A DNA stretch of 64,000 nt from Ypsolopha sequella (GCA_934047225.1 OW203990.1:21121045-21185044); one strand, 5' to 3'. Positions 1 through 47,448 are shown, numbered from the stretch's first letter. Program-made: numbers and translations. Notes: generated from the sequence alone by a model not told the origin.

Positions 1-678
1 AAGCGAATCACTACTAATAATTTTGATATTAGGTGCCAGGATGTTGAACTTATCAATTATTTCATTTTTGTTTATGGTATTATCTAAAACGAATAACTCG
101 CATTTATTTAAATTCAATTCAAGTCCTATTTCTTTGAATTTATGTATTATAAATTCTAAGTCATCTAAAACCGTAGTCACCTCACCTCCAATAGTTCCGT
201 CATCAAGCCACCACACATTGAATTTTGAATTTAGCTTCGTTATTATTGGGTTTATAGCCAGGCTAAAAATGGCAGGGCCTAAAGGGTCACCCTGTTGACA
301 CCCTACTTCCGAGCTCAAGAGATGGTCTTTGTAAATTAATTTGGATGGTATGCTATAGCATTGCCAAAGATATCTGTAGATTTGGGGTATGTGATCCTTT
401 ATTTGCGTCAACAGCGTGCCCCTGTCGACGGAGTTGAAGGCTTCTTAACGTCCACCTTCAGCATCACCTCACCACTGCCGCGTTCAAGAAAAGTGCGAGC
501 AGCGTGTACTGCTGCCTCGCACCCACCCTTACTGCCAAAGCCTAGTTGTAGTGGTTGGAATTTTTTAGACAGTGTTGGTAACATGTACTTACAGCAGACT
601 TTGGAGACCACGCGGCGTATGGTATTTCCAACCGCGATTGGTCTTATTCCCCCATCCCTCTTCATAAGCGCAAAGATG
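1..678 (-). pseudogene. LINE reverse transcriptase fragment, frameshifted
   Basis: Read on the minus strand this encodes part of a non-LTR retrotransposon reverse transcriptase. In order it shows KRDGGIRPIAVGNTIRRVVSK, a GFGSKGGCEAAVHAAR block, a VDVK..FNSVD motif A, CQQGDPLGPAIFSLAI (motif B) and WWLDDG as the YxDD equivalent. A one-base deletion near position 447 breaks the frame between VDVK and FNSVD. The fragment runs off the left edge of the window, and at its 5' side it ends near 678 against an unrelated repeat. It is a dead 5'-truncated copy. The clade was not assigned. Confidence 0.85.
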
Positions 679-900
679 TATTCGTTAAGATTTTTACATT
701 TGCAAAAACTTGGGCCCCGTGTTAATTACAAGAACTGAAGTACAGGAGGTTGTAAAACATAATCAGTTATATCTCGAAATCTCTCGGATATATTTTGATG
801 GAGTTCTGCTTGCTTGTGAACTACATTATGTCCTTTTATCTGGATCTTGGCGGCGCTTGGATCGAATTTGCCCACTGCATAGAGAAACATTTTAAAATCG
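679..900. repeat. interspersed repeat, shared with 19041-19100 and 23260-23370
   Basis: The first ~55 bp (TCGTTAAGATTTTTACATTT...) recur at 19041-19100. The part with GATGGAGTTCTGCTTGCTTG...CGAATTTGCCCACT recurs diverged at 23278-23365. No coding content is recognised. Confidence 0.6.
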
Positions 901-924
901 TTGTTGTTTTCGTAATCAGCGAAC

Positions 925-1055
925 CGATAAACCATACAAACGATACCCATGTTGATTTTCAGACTTTGTCACCCCATTTCCCCCTTTTAGGGGTTGAATC
1001 CCGAAAAAACCTGAAACACATGTTTACTCATTTATGGATAGGAGTACTACCTGTG
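925..1055. repeat. interspersed repeat, second copy at 16232-16362
   Basis: About 120 bp containing ACAAACGATACCCATGTTGA and CTCATTTATGGATAGGAGTA match 16232-16362 with few differences. At 16.2 kb the copy is preceded by the CCCGCGGCTTCGCCCGCG repeat head. This copy lacks that head. Confidence 0.75.
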
Positions 1056-1483
1056 AACTCGTCATTCTATAATTTAAAATGAACGAATCTTAAAATTGTT
1101 TAAGTATACGTTTCACTTGGGGTATAATATAATGTAATACAATAATTATATGCGTATTGAATATACTGAGCGAATTTTTAACGAAAGTGGAGTTCAGCAT
1201 GAGAGATGATCACGTTTGAAATTTTACCATCACTCCTATTTTGAACAACCGATTAAATTAATAATGAATAATTTTTTTTGGAAATTAAATTAGTTTTAGC
1301 GCCCACAGAACTCGGTGAAGCCGTATTATTATTTCCAAATGTTCAAATAAAATAAGAAATATAATTTTAAAATATAACTGAATGTAACATCTAATTCCCG
1401 CTATAAAAGTGACATGTACATTGATTGATAGACTATATTTTAATCTATGAGCAGCCACAAGTTACGGTCAGACATCGGTTAAG

Positions 1484-2150
1484 ACTAGGGTTGCCATCTA
1501 CAAATTTTAAAAAGCAGTATAATTGAAGGCGGAAATATCAGGACTTTTCGGTTTAAAAATAGGACGCAGTAGAGAGAAGTTAATAGATTACTTTTATTTA
1601 GGCAATGAAAACAGGGTCAAGGAAACTCAACTATAAAAATGACAGTTTTTATAAATGTATTTTTAGTTATATTACGCAAGAAATAACCTGTTTAATTATA
1701 TACTTAAGAGATATTATTACTAGGTAACTTTAGTGCTTTAAACATTTTGTTGATGAAACGCAAGGTTGGTGGGTGTAGAGGCGCGCGAATTTTAGAACAT
1801 TGGAACCTGGACGGCTTTTTTGCAAGTGCAAAAAAATTGCTAAAGCATTTTCGGGTGATTTTAAAAGGGATTTTCTGCTATATGTATTGTTTTTTTTTGT
1901 ATGGAAAACCTATAGTGAGCATTCCTTATATTCCATACCTTTTATTTGATGAAGCTTGTCATTCCAGTTTACACCATATGGCATTTATCATATTGTAAAC
2001 AAAAGTCGAACGACTGATATTTCGAGTGGAATTAATGCCAAAATAGCCATCCAGGATGCTTTAAAAACCCAGGACACTACTTAAAAGCTATCCAGGACCC
2101 CCAAAAACCAGGACATGCCCTGTGAAAACAGGACGGTTGGCAACCCTAGT
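1484..2150. mobile_element. non-autonomous TIR element (ACTAGGGTTGCCA)
   Basis: The ends are perfect 13-bp inverted repeats, ACTAGGGTTGCCA and TGGCAACCCTAGT. The 667-bp interior has no transposase. It contains a block (about 1800-1930) with CTGGACGG and GCAAGTGCAAAAAAATT that resembles the foldback units at 24.1-24.4 kb. No clear target duplication is visible. The superfamily was not assigned. Confidence 0.7.
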
Positions 2151-3580
2151 TTTAGACAGGCAGATTTCTCTTGCGGATCCTCTCAGTGGCAGGATTAGAG
2201 AGTTAGCAGTTTCTATACAACCTTTGAACTGTTAGAACATTATAGTTACTTAAGCATTTACCTTGAGTTGCATAGTCGTAGATTTAAAGTAAGGGTAAAA
2301 TTCCAAAACAAACATTCAGAGCTGAACTTAAAATTGAGAAATTATTTGTTAGTCTATTTAATTTGGAATTAAAGCTTTTGAACTTAGAAACGTCTTGCCT
2401 TGATTACACGTAATAAGTACAATGATGAGACAGTACGTAAACAGTGGAGAGACAGTATACTAGGCTGAGAGAGTAACCTGGTGTTTTGCCAGCCTCGTGT
2501 TCATACGTATTTTGCTTGTGTGGCGAGTCAGTTCACTTTTGATTCAGTGACGGACTAAAATGGACCGCAGAATAAATGTTTCAAACGGATTTTCACATCT
2601 TTGACCCCGAAGTCGTTGATGTTCATTTCATTTGCTATTGAAATTAATGCTGCATCACGCTTTTGCCTGTTTTTGTGATGCCTTCATCATGAGAAATTTC
2701 ATAAGTATTCAGGAATTTTGTAACATTGAATGTATTTTAAAGTTGTATCTAAATTCCATTTGTTTTTATTGGCCGTTACCTATCAAAATGAAAAAATATA
2801 CAAAATGCGCACTGGTGGCCGAGTGGCGAGTGACTGCCGAGTGCGTGTTCGTTCATACACGCCGAGCGAGCGGGGTAGCGAGTGGCTGCGGGGGCGGAGG
2901 AATGAAACGGAGAGGTAGGCAATCTGCCTAGTAAACAAATAATGGTCCCAGTGATTCCCGGAGTAGAGTCGCAGGCAACACCACCGGCAGAGAATATAAA
3001 GTGTTACTACGTACCACCGGACTTGACACACCAGATATGATCTCAGTGTGCCCTGGCGCACACCCCAAGGACTAACCCATAGATATGGGCAGCGATAGAG
3101 TCCTCAGTCAGGGGGCATCCACCCCGAAACTGAGTCCCCACGCTCCGTGAGGGGAATGTGAGCAGGCTAGACTTGCTTGCTTGTGATTCTCGCCACTCTG
3201 CTAGGCCGCGTGGTCGGTCGAGCACTCGTCAAAGTGTTCATACAAACCGAGTACTCGGGCCGAGTACTGTCTCGCCACTGTACTCGTTACGTGTAATAAA
3301 GGATTTAGTAACAATCCTAAACTGCTCACTCACCGTCCAAGAGCCAAACCACCCTTCCAGTCCAGCCCGGTGGCCTGTGGATTGGTTCATATGTGTGATG
3401 AACACGAGCGCTCAAGACCTTTTACTCCATTTAGTATTTTTGTGAAAATATGTGTTCTGTTTCAATGACCCTTGACATCATTTCCACCCAACGGTTGTCT
3501 GGAAGAAATCGCTTTAAGTGATAAGGCCGCTAATTGTTTGTTACCTACCCTATAATAACTGTTTTATCCTGTAAGCATTT
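2151..3580. other. no gene recognised; GC-rich insert at about 2800-3440
   Basis: No conserved protein was recognised. The 2800-3440 stretch is clearly more GC-rich than its surroundings, has repeated GAGTGGCGAGTG / CGAGTACTCGG words and includes AATAAAGG near 3296. It could be a solo LTR or another insertion, but no terminal repeats or target duplication could be found. Confidence 0.4.
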
Positions 3581-3645
3581 TTTGTACATTTTTAAATGGT
3601 GCACAATAAAGAGTATTTGTCTTGTCTTGTCATGTCTTGACCCTA
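3580..3645 (+). repeat. LINE 3'-end remnant
   Basis: GTGCACAATAAAGAGTATTT is followed by a (TTGTC) tail. The same sequence occurs inverted at 55500-55535. An AATAAA plus simple tail is the usual 3' end of Jockey/CR1-type LINEs. No coding part is attached. Confidence 0.5.
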
Positions 3646-4898
3646 TTATCTATCACACAATAGTTAAGCCGTGTCCATCAGTGCATATAATATTTCCAGA
3701 ACTATACCTCGATACTCTTGGAATAGCTAGGTACTGATAGACCATGTGTTTTTATCAGGATGACATTTCTACAGTTTCAGTCGTTTGCTTTTTTTATTCC
3801 AGAGAAAAGTAATTTTTCACTTCTCATGCTCGTAAAGTTCTTGTTTATGCTTGCTATAAGCGGACTAAAACTACGTTTTATGCTCTAGTGCATAAAATTG
3901 TTTACTTCTTCTAAGAAAGTTCATACAGCCAGTAAAACATCATAGACAAACTTTTTAAAACTCAATAATGGTGGAAGAAATAAAAAAAAAAATACTTTGG
4001 AGTTGTTGTTTTTCCTCAATAGGTACATATATTAAGTTGTTTATTTAAATTTGCATTAAATATTACCTACTGAAAGTTAAATATGTCATTTGCTAGCAAT
4101 ATCACTGTTTCATTTCCTCGCAATCGAAGTCAAAAGCAGAGTGTATAACTCTGGCATAAAACCCATTTTATCCTCGACTCAATATATGCCCTCGCCGAAT
4201 AAAATGGATTGTTTTATGCCCTTTTTGTACAATCCACTATTGTTGGTAAACAGATATGGTTGTGTATATATGACAAACAGAGATTATTGAAACATTAATT
4301 AAACACAATTCATAAATATGCAGTAGTTAACTAAACGTGTACCGCGGTGTACCTTATGGAACACGCACGACAAAAATACCATAAAACGGTTAATATGCAA
4401 AAAGGCGCCAAGCATTGTCCCTACCGTGTGGTTGGAAAGCTGAAAAGACGAGTACAATTTTATCTTTGCTTTTTTATCAATGCAATTTAAGTCACTAGCC
4501 CTTGGAATAAAAACCAAGAAAAACGAGACAGAGGGAAAAATAAATTAGCATTTCTACACCTACTTTCAACCACGTCACAGAACCGGTCACTAGAAGATTT
4601 TGTAGTAATACAGTTTTGGTGAGAAAATTAATAAAATATTATTTGTGAGTCTATAAATGTATCTTTATCACGTTTTATGAATACATTTACAAAATTACGT
4701 CATTAAATAACAGTACAATTCGATGAAACGTCTTTTTTCGATCCAAAGGATTTACTGGCAAAACAGGTATAGCGGATTTTTTTGCCAGTTTGTCCCATTT
4801 TCAAATCAAATTAATGAATTTTATGCAGAGCTTTTACAGATTATTTTATACTACAATTTAAGTAGTATAATCATTTCGATCCACCGTATAACAATAAA
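3646..4898. other. AT-rich intergenic DNA, nothing recognised
   Basis: Only short chance ORFs occur. No repeat with a visible second copy and no RNA gene was seen. Confidence 0.5.
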
Positions 4899-5155
4899 CA
4901 GTGGCGTGCATAGAACTTTTTTCCAGAAAAGCAACCAAAAGGTCAAGTTTGACAATTAAAAAAATATGAAAAAATTTAAATAACACTTTGAAAAGAGAAA
5001 TTTTGTATGACGCCAGGTTAGGCACTGCCTACTCTAGAGTGAACATTTTCATACTTTTTTATTTCAATGTGTTATTTAAATTTTTTCATGTTTTTTTATT
5101 GTCAAACTTAACCTTCTGATTGCTTTTCCAGAAAAAAGTTCTATTCACGCCACTG
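4899..5155. mobile_element. hAT-type MITE with near-perfect 8-bp target duplication
   Basis: This 257-bp foldback element starts CAGTGGCGTGCATAGAA and ends TTCTATTCACGCCACTG. Inverted arms of about 100 bp surround a short centre. It is flanked by ACAATAAA and AGAATAAA (7 of 8 bases identical). CAGTGGCGTG termini and 8-bp duplications fit the hAT superfamily. There is no transposase. A degraded relative lies at 10955-11105. Confidence 0.85.
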
Positions 5156-5535
5156 AGAATAAATCTACTTCAAAATACTAAACTGAAGTCAACACAGCAA
5201 CGGTTTTTTGCTGCCCCCTGCGGTGGTTTTGTACCCTATACCAGAAACCTTGGATCCTCAAAATTACCCAAATGTTCGAGTCTTATGCTACGTACTAGAA
5301 AGGATTGCCATTATCACATAGTATAATATTACCCAAATCACGTCGACAATGTTTTCGAGGCGTGAGCAGCGGGCCAGCATGGAGCAAACTTGACGCATCA
5401 GTATGTGCGCAGCATTGGGCAGCGATCGCGCGAGCCAAGTTCAAGAGCGAGGAATGCGCCCGCAGTGCGCAACATTCCGTAATTAAAAATCAAAAAGAAC
5501 TTTTACAACCAAGTTTATTTTTAAATTGTAATAAA

Positions 5536-27283
<21,748 letters not shown>

Positions 27284-27385
27284 ACATTGGGGCTCTGGTT
27301 GCCTCCTTTCAGTCTAAATTTCCGTGCTAATCACTTTGCTCTTTATATCGACGTGTCTGTTTCATTATTAAATTTCAAATCGTTG

Positions 27386-27391
27386 AATAAA
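27386..27391 (+). terminator. polyadenylation signal AATAAA of protease 1
   Basis: Canonical AATAAA lies about 100 bp after the stop codon, in the expected position for mRNA 3'-end formation. Confidence 0.6.
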
Positions 27392-28039
27392 TATCGCGTT
27401 CAGAGATATTGTAGAAACCTCTCCAGAAATGTGTAATAGATATCAATATATATCCTTTTTTATTTTTGTTAAGGATGTCCATCTGTTTCGATTGTGCATC
27501 CTTACATAAATGACATTTATATATATATTTTACTTTTTTCTTTTTTGTAAATACCTTATAATATGTCATATTTAATTTATTATCAGATTCTCAACTGATG
27601 CCGGGCCCGGTGGGGCCCGAAATATATCTTGAGTAAAATTCTCAGTTTTACCTTTTTATTATAAACTTTTAATAAACTAAAACTACATAAAAAATCTTAT
27701 AAAAAAGGGACAAATATATATTTATCAAAAATTTTTTAATAATTATTCTTTATTTTATTAGTTAATCAATGACATATCCAGACGGGTGTTTACACTATCT
27801 CTGAACGCAACTGTACTTACGTAGGTTCTATGAAGCAAAAAATTTCCGAGCGCAAAGTTGACCAGCCCAGACTGAAGAGCAAAAAATAATAAAAGGCCTT
27901 CCATGACTTACTTAAGTAATATTATTTAAAATGCATATATTTAATTTTTATTCTAAGAATTTATCATACAATATTTAGCTATGTACCTGCGTATCTAGTA
28001 TGGTTACATATAAAATAATGGTTCAGATAAGTGTATGTA
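27392..28039. other. intergenic sequence after protease 1
   Basis: GCCGGGCCCGGTGGGGCCCG (about 27601) is a short GC palindrome. Nothing else was recognised. Confidence 0.4.
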
Positions 28040-28305
28040 CAAGGTGACTTTTTGATCATCGTCCAAATTCATACTGGAGGTTTGATAAGTGATCAGCATC
28101 ATGAATCAGTAACAGTTTTTGTGAAATTTGTACAATGAAATTTCGACTTCCCATAGTAATTCACTCCCAGTCCTGAGTGAATCACTATGGGGAGTCGTAA
28201 TTTCATTTTATGAATTTTATAAAAATCGTTATTGGTTGATGATGCTGATCACTTACCAAGGCTCAAGTATGAATTTGGACGATGTTCACAAATTCACCTC
28301 GTATA
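28040..28305. mobile_element. foldback MITE
   Basis: Arms of more than 100 bp share CGTCCAAATTCATACT, AAGTGATCAGCATCAT, TGAAATT.CGACTTCCCATAG and GAATCACT around an 8-nt centre near 28172. There is no ORF of note. Confidence 0.8.
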
Positions 28306-29143
28306 ACTAAAAATTTGTTTTGTTTGATATTTACTTGAAAATTTAAATGTCAAGTATGGATCTATTGCATATAAAATACAGGAATCAATACAATACTGTA
28401 AATTTAATACAGACATTCTCAATAGGCCCAATAACTTTGACATTTAGGCTCTAAAAATAATTTTGATTTGAAATAAAATCTTTTTAGAACAATTTAATTT
28501 CATTATAAGTATTCGAGTAAGTAAAAATACGCATACGTATCAAATGCCATATAGAATTAAGGTATAATTGTAAATATTTTAATATTAATAAATTATTATG
28601 ACAAAAATTCCGGTCTTTTTCAAACAACCCAATTTTCAATATCAGCATATTTAGTACTTCGGTCACCCAGTTAGTGTGCTGAATTCTGACGGACGGAGAT
28701 ATCTGCCATTATCAGATTCAATTTCTACCACAGTCGCCGCACCAAAGTACGCAACAATGAGCTTTTCTGAACTTGCCTGGTTAGTATCCACGTAAAAAAA
28801 TGTATATTTACTTTTCAAAATCATATAAAGTTCTATTGGTAGTCACTATTTCCGTAAAAAGCTGCAAATGGTGTCAAAAGCATGAAAATCGGTACAAATT
28901 AAAGCACATAGAATCGATTAAAACAATTTGAATAATTAAAATTGTTTCTATGCCATAATTTTTTAAAGATTTTCTTTTTTTTTCTAGTTTTTGGCTTTAG
29001 ATAATGTTTTTGAGGTTTATACTCAGAACAATATTTTCCTTATTCTAAGGGTTTATTATTTCCTTGAGAAGGAAGTGTCAAACAAAGTGTCAAAAATATA
29101 AAAAGTATTGCTGTCAATGTCATAGTTACGAGTGGAATAAGAC
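28306..29143. other. AT-rich intergenic sequence, nothing recognised
   Basis: No gene, and no second-copy repeat seen. Confidence 0.4.
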
Positions 29144-29269
29144 GGGGATGATGTTCTTATTCTGGGGGGATGATAATGAGTCAGCATGGCCGAATACCAT
29201 GTGAGTCAGTATCTTTCGTCCAAGGTCAGTATCACTATTGGAACAATAGATTACGATATCTATGGTCAG
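29144..29269. repeat. ~125-bp repeat, copy 1, with an excision-like footprint
   Basis: It matches 45210-45337 closely except for 25 extra bases here. These are TGAGTCAG, CATGGCCGAATACCATG and TGAGTCAG at 29177-29209, where the other copy has a single TGAGTCAG. The 17-base insert has CATGG/CCATG ends. Confidence 0.9.
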
Positions 29270-29300
29270 TATAGAGCTACAAAAGTTATATCTCTCTAAG

Positions 29301-29462
29301 ATCCTACGAAGTCAACTTGGCTATGGTTGTAGTAGTGACGTGTACAGATACGCGTGTTTTGTGTGTGTTGCGCGTTTTGTAAGCGCTCCCGAGGTTACGC
29401 ATACTAGAGAAAGTGCGTGTGCATGCACTACTACAACCATAGGTAAGTAAACTTCGTAGGAT
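29301..29462. mobile_element. short TIR element (ATCCTACGAAG)
   Basis: ATCCTACGAAGT...CTATGGTTGTAGTAGTG opposes CACTACTACAACCATAG...ACTTCGTAGGAT, with arms of about 36 bp. There is no transposase and no clear target duplication. Confidence 0.8.
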
Positions 29463-29532
29463 AAAACATCTTGTACTTGCACATACTTGGCTGCTAGACT
29501 AGGAGCGTACAGTCCGGAACCCTATGTATCTA

Positions 29533-29586
29533 CTACATCAAAATAAATAGGGTTGCGCACAACTAACCCTGTTTATTTTGATGTAG
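29533..29586. repeat. hairpin with 22-bp arms
   Basis: CTACATCAAAATAAATAGGG continues to TT, then a 10-nt loop, then the complement with one mismatch. Confidence 0.85.
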
Positions 29587-30189
29587 TGTTTTTTTCTACA
29601 CATCTACGAATTAGTCAGATCTTTGTTACTCAATACTTAGGGTTACCGCACGCGCGTAGTCTATACATACGGTGGTGGTATCAAAATTAAATTAAAAAAT
29701 TAAATTAAAAATGTATTGTTAAATCTATTCTATCACCAAGGGTTTGCTGGTAGAAATCTCTTTCAGAGATAAGGTTGCCTTTTGTTTAAACTGTAAGATT
29801 ACTGATACCTACTTGTAATACGGTTTATTATTGGGTGCAATAAAGGATTTTGAATTGAATTGAATGTACATTGTTTTATTTTATTCATTTATTTTGTTTT
29901 GTTCGGAAAACTTCAGCTACGTTAATATTTAATGACAATTGGTTTATGGGTATTTAGCAAGCCATTAACAAGTTTTTTTTATTGGGTTTGTTATGTTGAC
30001 CCATAGCCATATGCACTCTGTAACTAATAATAGCAGATTGCGTATATTTTTTGGCAGGAATACGCAAATAAGACTAAATACAAAAACAAACATCTATATG
30101 TTTTAATAATGCTACACTTTATAAACAGACAAACTTACAAGTTTCCGAAACGTAAAAAATTGTGAAATATAAATAATACTGACAATCAT
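29587..30189. other. intergenic, nothing recognised
   Basis: Contains GGTTTATTATTGGGTGCAAT followed by AAAGGATTTTGAATTGAATT, a possible LINE 3' end, but no coding part. Confidence 0.35.
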
Positions 30190-30277
30190 GCACATAGTGT
30201 TTAATCGCGCGCGACGCCACTAGTTGAATCACTTGTGATTCAACTAAGTGGCGTCGCGCGCGATTAAAACACTGTGC
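30190..30277. mobile_element. palindromic MITE (GCGCGCGACGCCAC family), copy 1
   Basis: The 88-bp near-perfect palindrome has arms running GCACATAGTGTTTAATCGCG...GACGCCAC, and its centre is GTTGAATCACTTGTGATTCA. A longer copy is at 32090-32234. Confidence 0.85.
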
Positions 30278-31095
30278 TACGAGTGCTGATGAATAAACAG
30301 ACTAGCACTCGTTTCACAGTTTATTCGCTTATTTAATGAAACCGGTTTCGGTTTTACACCATCATCAAGGGTTTAGTTAGACTGATTAGATGTTATTCCG
30401 TGCAAAAAATGATATAGTAAACAGTGAGGTATGAATTAATCATAATACTGACATCATAGTTTATGCTTGTGAATTAAATATTGAGAAAAATCATCGATTA
30501 TGACAACTTATCTACAAGTAGAGAATGTGGTAAACAAGACAATGCCCCATGAAGAGGTACAGTTCAGTTATGATTTCGAACACAAGAAAGTTCTAATGTG
30601 AGCTTTATTACAGCGGCTTAAAGTTCAAGATCCTGATGCTGATTATTGGATAAGTAGACATTAACAGGTCATCGATCTACGAGGTCGTTGCCAAAAAAAC
30701 AAGTTTGGAAGTATTAAAATGAGGCTTTAAGATGATCTGCTTCAGCATTATAAACATTTATTGGCATGAAAATGATCAAATCAGACTTATTGCATTCTGT
30801 TAATCCGTTCAAACTTATTTTTTAATCAACATGAGTTACTTTTGTAGTGTATATTTTTTTTACGGGCAATAAAATGAGAGAAGTTGTATTTTTTATGACT
30901 TAAGCAATTTCGTTTTTAAGGCATTTTAGAGGCCCAAAATCCTCACATCTGAGAGATCAGAAACATCTCCAGTTAGTGTATCAAAGACTTTGATTTGAAC
31001 TCAAAGCACATATCGTGGTGTCATGTGGATCATTTACATTTCATGAAAACCTTTATAATCACGTGATAAAGTAAATACTATTGTTGTGTCTGAAA
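30278..31095. other. region upstream of protease 2
   Basis: TTTATAATC at about 31050 could be a TATA-like element, but no initiator could be fixed. No upstream gene is recognised. Confidence 0.3.
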
Positions 31096-44969
<13,874 letters not shown>

Positions 44970-45034
44970 TTAAATAAGAATAATTTTAAACTGTAACACT
45001 TTAACCTCGCTATTTATCAATTTTATACCTTAAA

Positions 45035-45040
45035 ATTAAA
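45035..45040 (+). terminator. variant polyA signal ATTAAA of protease 2
   Basis: ATTAAA lies 66 bp after the stop codon. No AATAAA is nearby. Confidence 0.45.
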
Positions 45041-45209
45041 AAATATTGGCTTTCGATATAGTTTTTTAATGTTCTCTCATAAATTTGTTATTATTTTTAG
45101 GGTTCCGTACCCCCGAATTACTAAGCCTCTGCTGTCTGTCGTTCCGTCCGTCCTTCCGTCACAGGGGTCTACATATCCATCCACAGATTTAGGATGTGTA
45201 GGAGACTTA

Positions 45210-45337
45210 GGGATGATATTCTTATTCTGAGGGGATGATAATGAGTCAGTATCTTTCGTCCAAGGTCAGTATCCTCAGAATACTTATTCTGAGTCAGTAT
45301 CACTATTGGAACAATAGATTATGATATCTATGGTCAG
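45210..45337. repeat. ~125-bp repeat, copy 2, with a P-like excision footprint
   Basis: Relative to 29144-29269 it has 28 extra bases. 45266-45273 and 45294-45301 are the 8-bp duplication TCAGTATC. Between them is CTCAGAATACTTATTCTGAG, the two termini of the element at 45626-50805 joined by one base. Copy 1 has a single uninterrupted TCAGTATC. Confidence 0.92.
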
Positions 45338-45349
45338 AAGTAAGTACAT

Positions 45350-45487
45350 CCCGGTCACATTATCTCGAGACCTGGCGTCGATGACGTCACGTCGCGTCGG
45401 CGCTCAGATACAGAGCGCGGGGAGGTGAAAGGAGAACGGGGGCGGGTGGTACGCATTCCAGCGAGGTCTCGAGATAATGTGACCGGG
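45350..45487. mobile_element. 138-bp MITE with perfect 24-bp TIRs
   Basis: CCCGGTCACATTATCTCGAG plus ACCT is exactly inverted at the right end. The centre is GC-rich (GACGTCACGTCGCGTCGG). No target duplication is visible. Confidence 0.9.
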
Positions 45488-46053
45488 TTGTAAATGTATT
45501 GTATATGTATTCATTCGTAATTAGGTGGTAACTTTTAATTATTATTTGCCGTCATGGAGGCCATATAGTAACACTGGCTACTAGAGTCTGTCAAGCCGAT
45601 CTTGTCAAGAACTTAGTGGTAAAATCTCAGAATAAGCAATACAAATAGAAGCCTGGCTAAAATAAGAACTGGGCATTAGCCATTGTACTCATCTAACGTA
45701 AATTACTCCTGTGTACGAGTGAATGAAACACCAGACCGCACTTACTTTATATTTTTTCCTGGTGTGTCACTAGATTGAACCAAACAAATGTCAGACGGAT
45801 GTAATTTGGATGTATTTTAAAAATTATAATACCATCAAATTAAATATGTCTCATCATTGTATCGTTGTGTTGTAATAGCGTTCGTTGCGTGCATCACATC
45901 TTAATTTGGTGGCATCGAAATGTCTAACGCATTTTGCGAAAGTTTACAGCTTCACCGAGAGAAATTAAATATTTTGGTGCTCTTCTTCTCAAAATTCGTG
46001 AAAGTGTGATATATTATAGTTTGTGTTGATTGTTTTTTTAACATTGTAATAAA

Positions 46054-46735
46054 ATGTCTTGTGCGATTGAAGGCTGTAAATCGCATACAGGAAGAAAAGA
46101 AAACAACAATGAAGCAATATCATTTCATCGGTGAGTTCTGATAGTTTTTATGTTAATAAGTTGCAGGATCATACCTAAAACTCAGTAACAATAATAGTAG
46201 TTCTTGTAAATCATACTCGTGTTCAATTCTACACCGATATTTGCCCGTTTTATATAGATTTTCTGCCGACTATTAGAGGTTATGGTTTTTCGTATAGTGA
46301 TGTACTAAAGTCCGTGTGGCAAACTATCGAACATTGGTTCCCGAGGCAGCCGTGCATAAAGGATAATATCGCAGAATAATTGCAGCGAGAGTTAAAAGAA
46401 AAATAATGCCGAATAAGTATCGTAATATTTTTTGTTACACATTTCCAAAAAGGGAAGAATTAAAAAGTGAATGGCTTAGACAAATAATTAGACCAAATTG
46501 GGCAATTAAAAAAAGCAGTCATATTTGTTTGAAACACTACGCCGGATTCTTTTGGACCAAACGAAAATTTAAAATGGAGACGGTTAAAAGCAGATGCTAT
46601 GGATGTCTGTGGTGTAGAAAAGTGCATACTTCTATGTTCGCAAATCGTTCTGAAAGGCCTGTTCAGAACTTGTACGTTACTTTCGTGATCGACTTTACGA
46701 AGAAATTCCGCAGATCAAGACATTTTCGTACTTAG
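46054..46735 (+). pseudogene. THAP-domain gene fragment of the P-like element
   Basis: Exon 1 (46054-46130) encodes MSCAIEGCKSHTGRK...ISFHR and ends at a good donor, gtgagt, in phase 2. Exon 2 (from 46441) continues FPKREELKSEWLRQI, RPNWAIKKSSHICLKHY and stops at 46733-46735. Together they give the THAP C2CH pattern (C-x4-C ... C-x2-H) with the conserved Trp and Pro. The expected acceptor reads ttttttgttacaC instead of ...cag, so splicing is probably lost. Downstream residues do not resemble a transposase core. Confidence 0.75.
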
Positions 46736-46981
46736 TGGTTGACAATAAAAGTACTTTGACAGGGTAGTTCTATCGTGAAATGAATTTTGGGAATGCTTAT
46801 TGACTTGAACTGCGCATAATTTGATTTCTTATTACAGGTTATTAGGTATTTTAATCGTTCATTATTTGTTATTAGTTATTATTCAAGATAAGTTGATGTT
46901 TATTTGATAGAAATAATAAAAAAATTGAAATTACCTCTGTAGTAATTGCGCTGTCATCACTCATCATTGACATAATATTAT

Positions 46982-47448
46982 TGTTCACGCTACAACGTGA
47001 CGAATCCGCGCGCATGCGCGGACAGCTAGTCTCCCCCCGCGCGCCGGCTCGAGGTGCGCGCGCGAGCGCCGCTCGCTCGCTCTGTTCGGCTCGCGCCGCC
47101 AACCGAGGCGCACGTGTGCGCGCGCGCGCAGCCGGCTGTTTCGCCGCAACCGTCGACCGAATAATACGTGTGTGCACACATTCGCGACGCCACAACCAAT
47201 CTCGCGTATCTACCGTATCTTGTGATCATCTCAGTGCTGTGTATTACTCCAAGACATTCTGCACATCCCTGTCCAAGATCAGCCCTGTCATCATCAGCCC
47301 GACAAGGAGTACACCACGCGGCACATTGTCAGCGCATTCGTCGGCTCGCCCATAAACATTCCAACCAGGTCAGTGCACCCACATTGTTTTCCACAATTCT
47401 CCCGTGTCAAATCCCATCAGCCCTGCATTCCTGTAGCCAGCGGTTACA
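46982..47448 (+). repeat. BEL/Pao 5' LTR
   Basis: 467 bp, TG...CA, with a CpG-rich first third (GCGCGCGAGCGCC). It is followed by TTTTGGTCCTTCGGCCGG, a junction typical of BEL/Pao elements. Confidence 0.92.

Noticed and set aside
5305..5535. N-terminal extension of protease 1 upstream of the chosen ATG
   Set aside because: The open frame continues upstream but lacks signal-peptide or protease features. The ATG at 5536 directly opens a good signal peptide.
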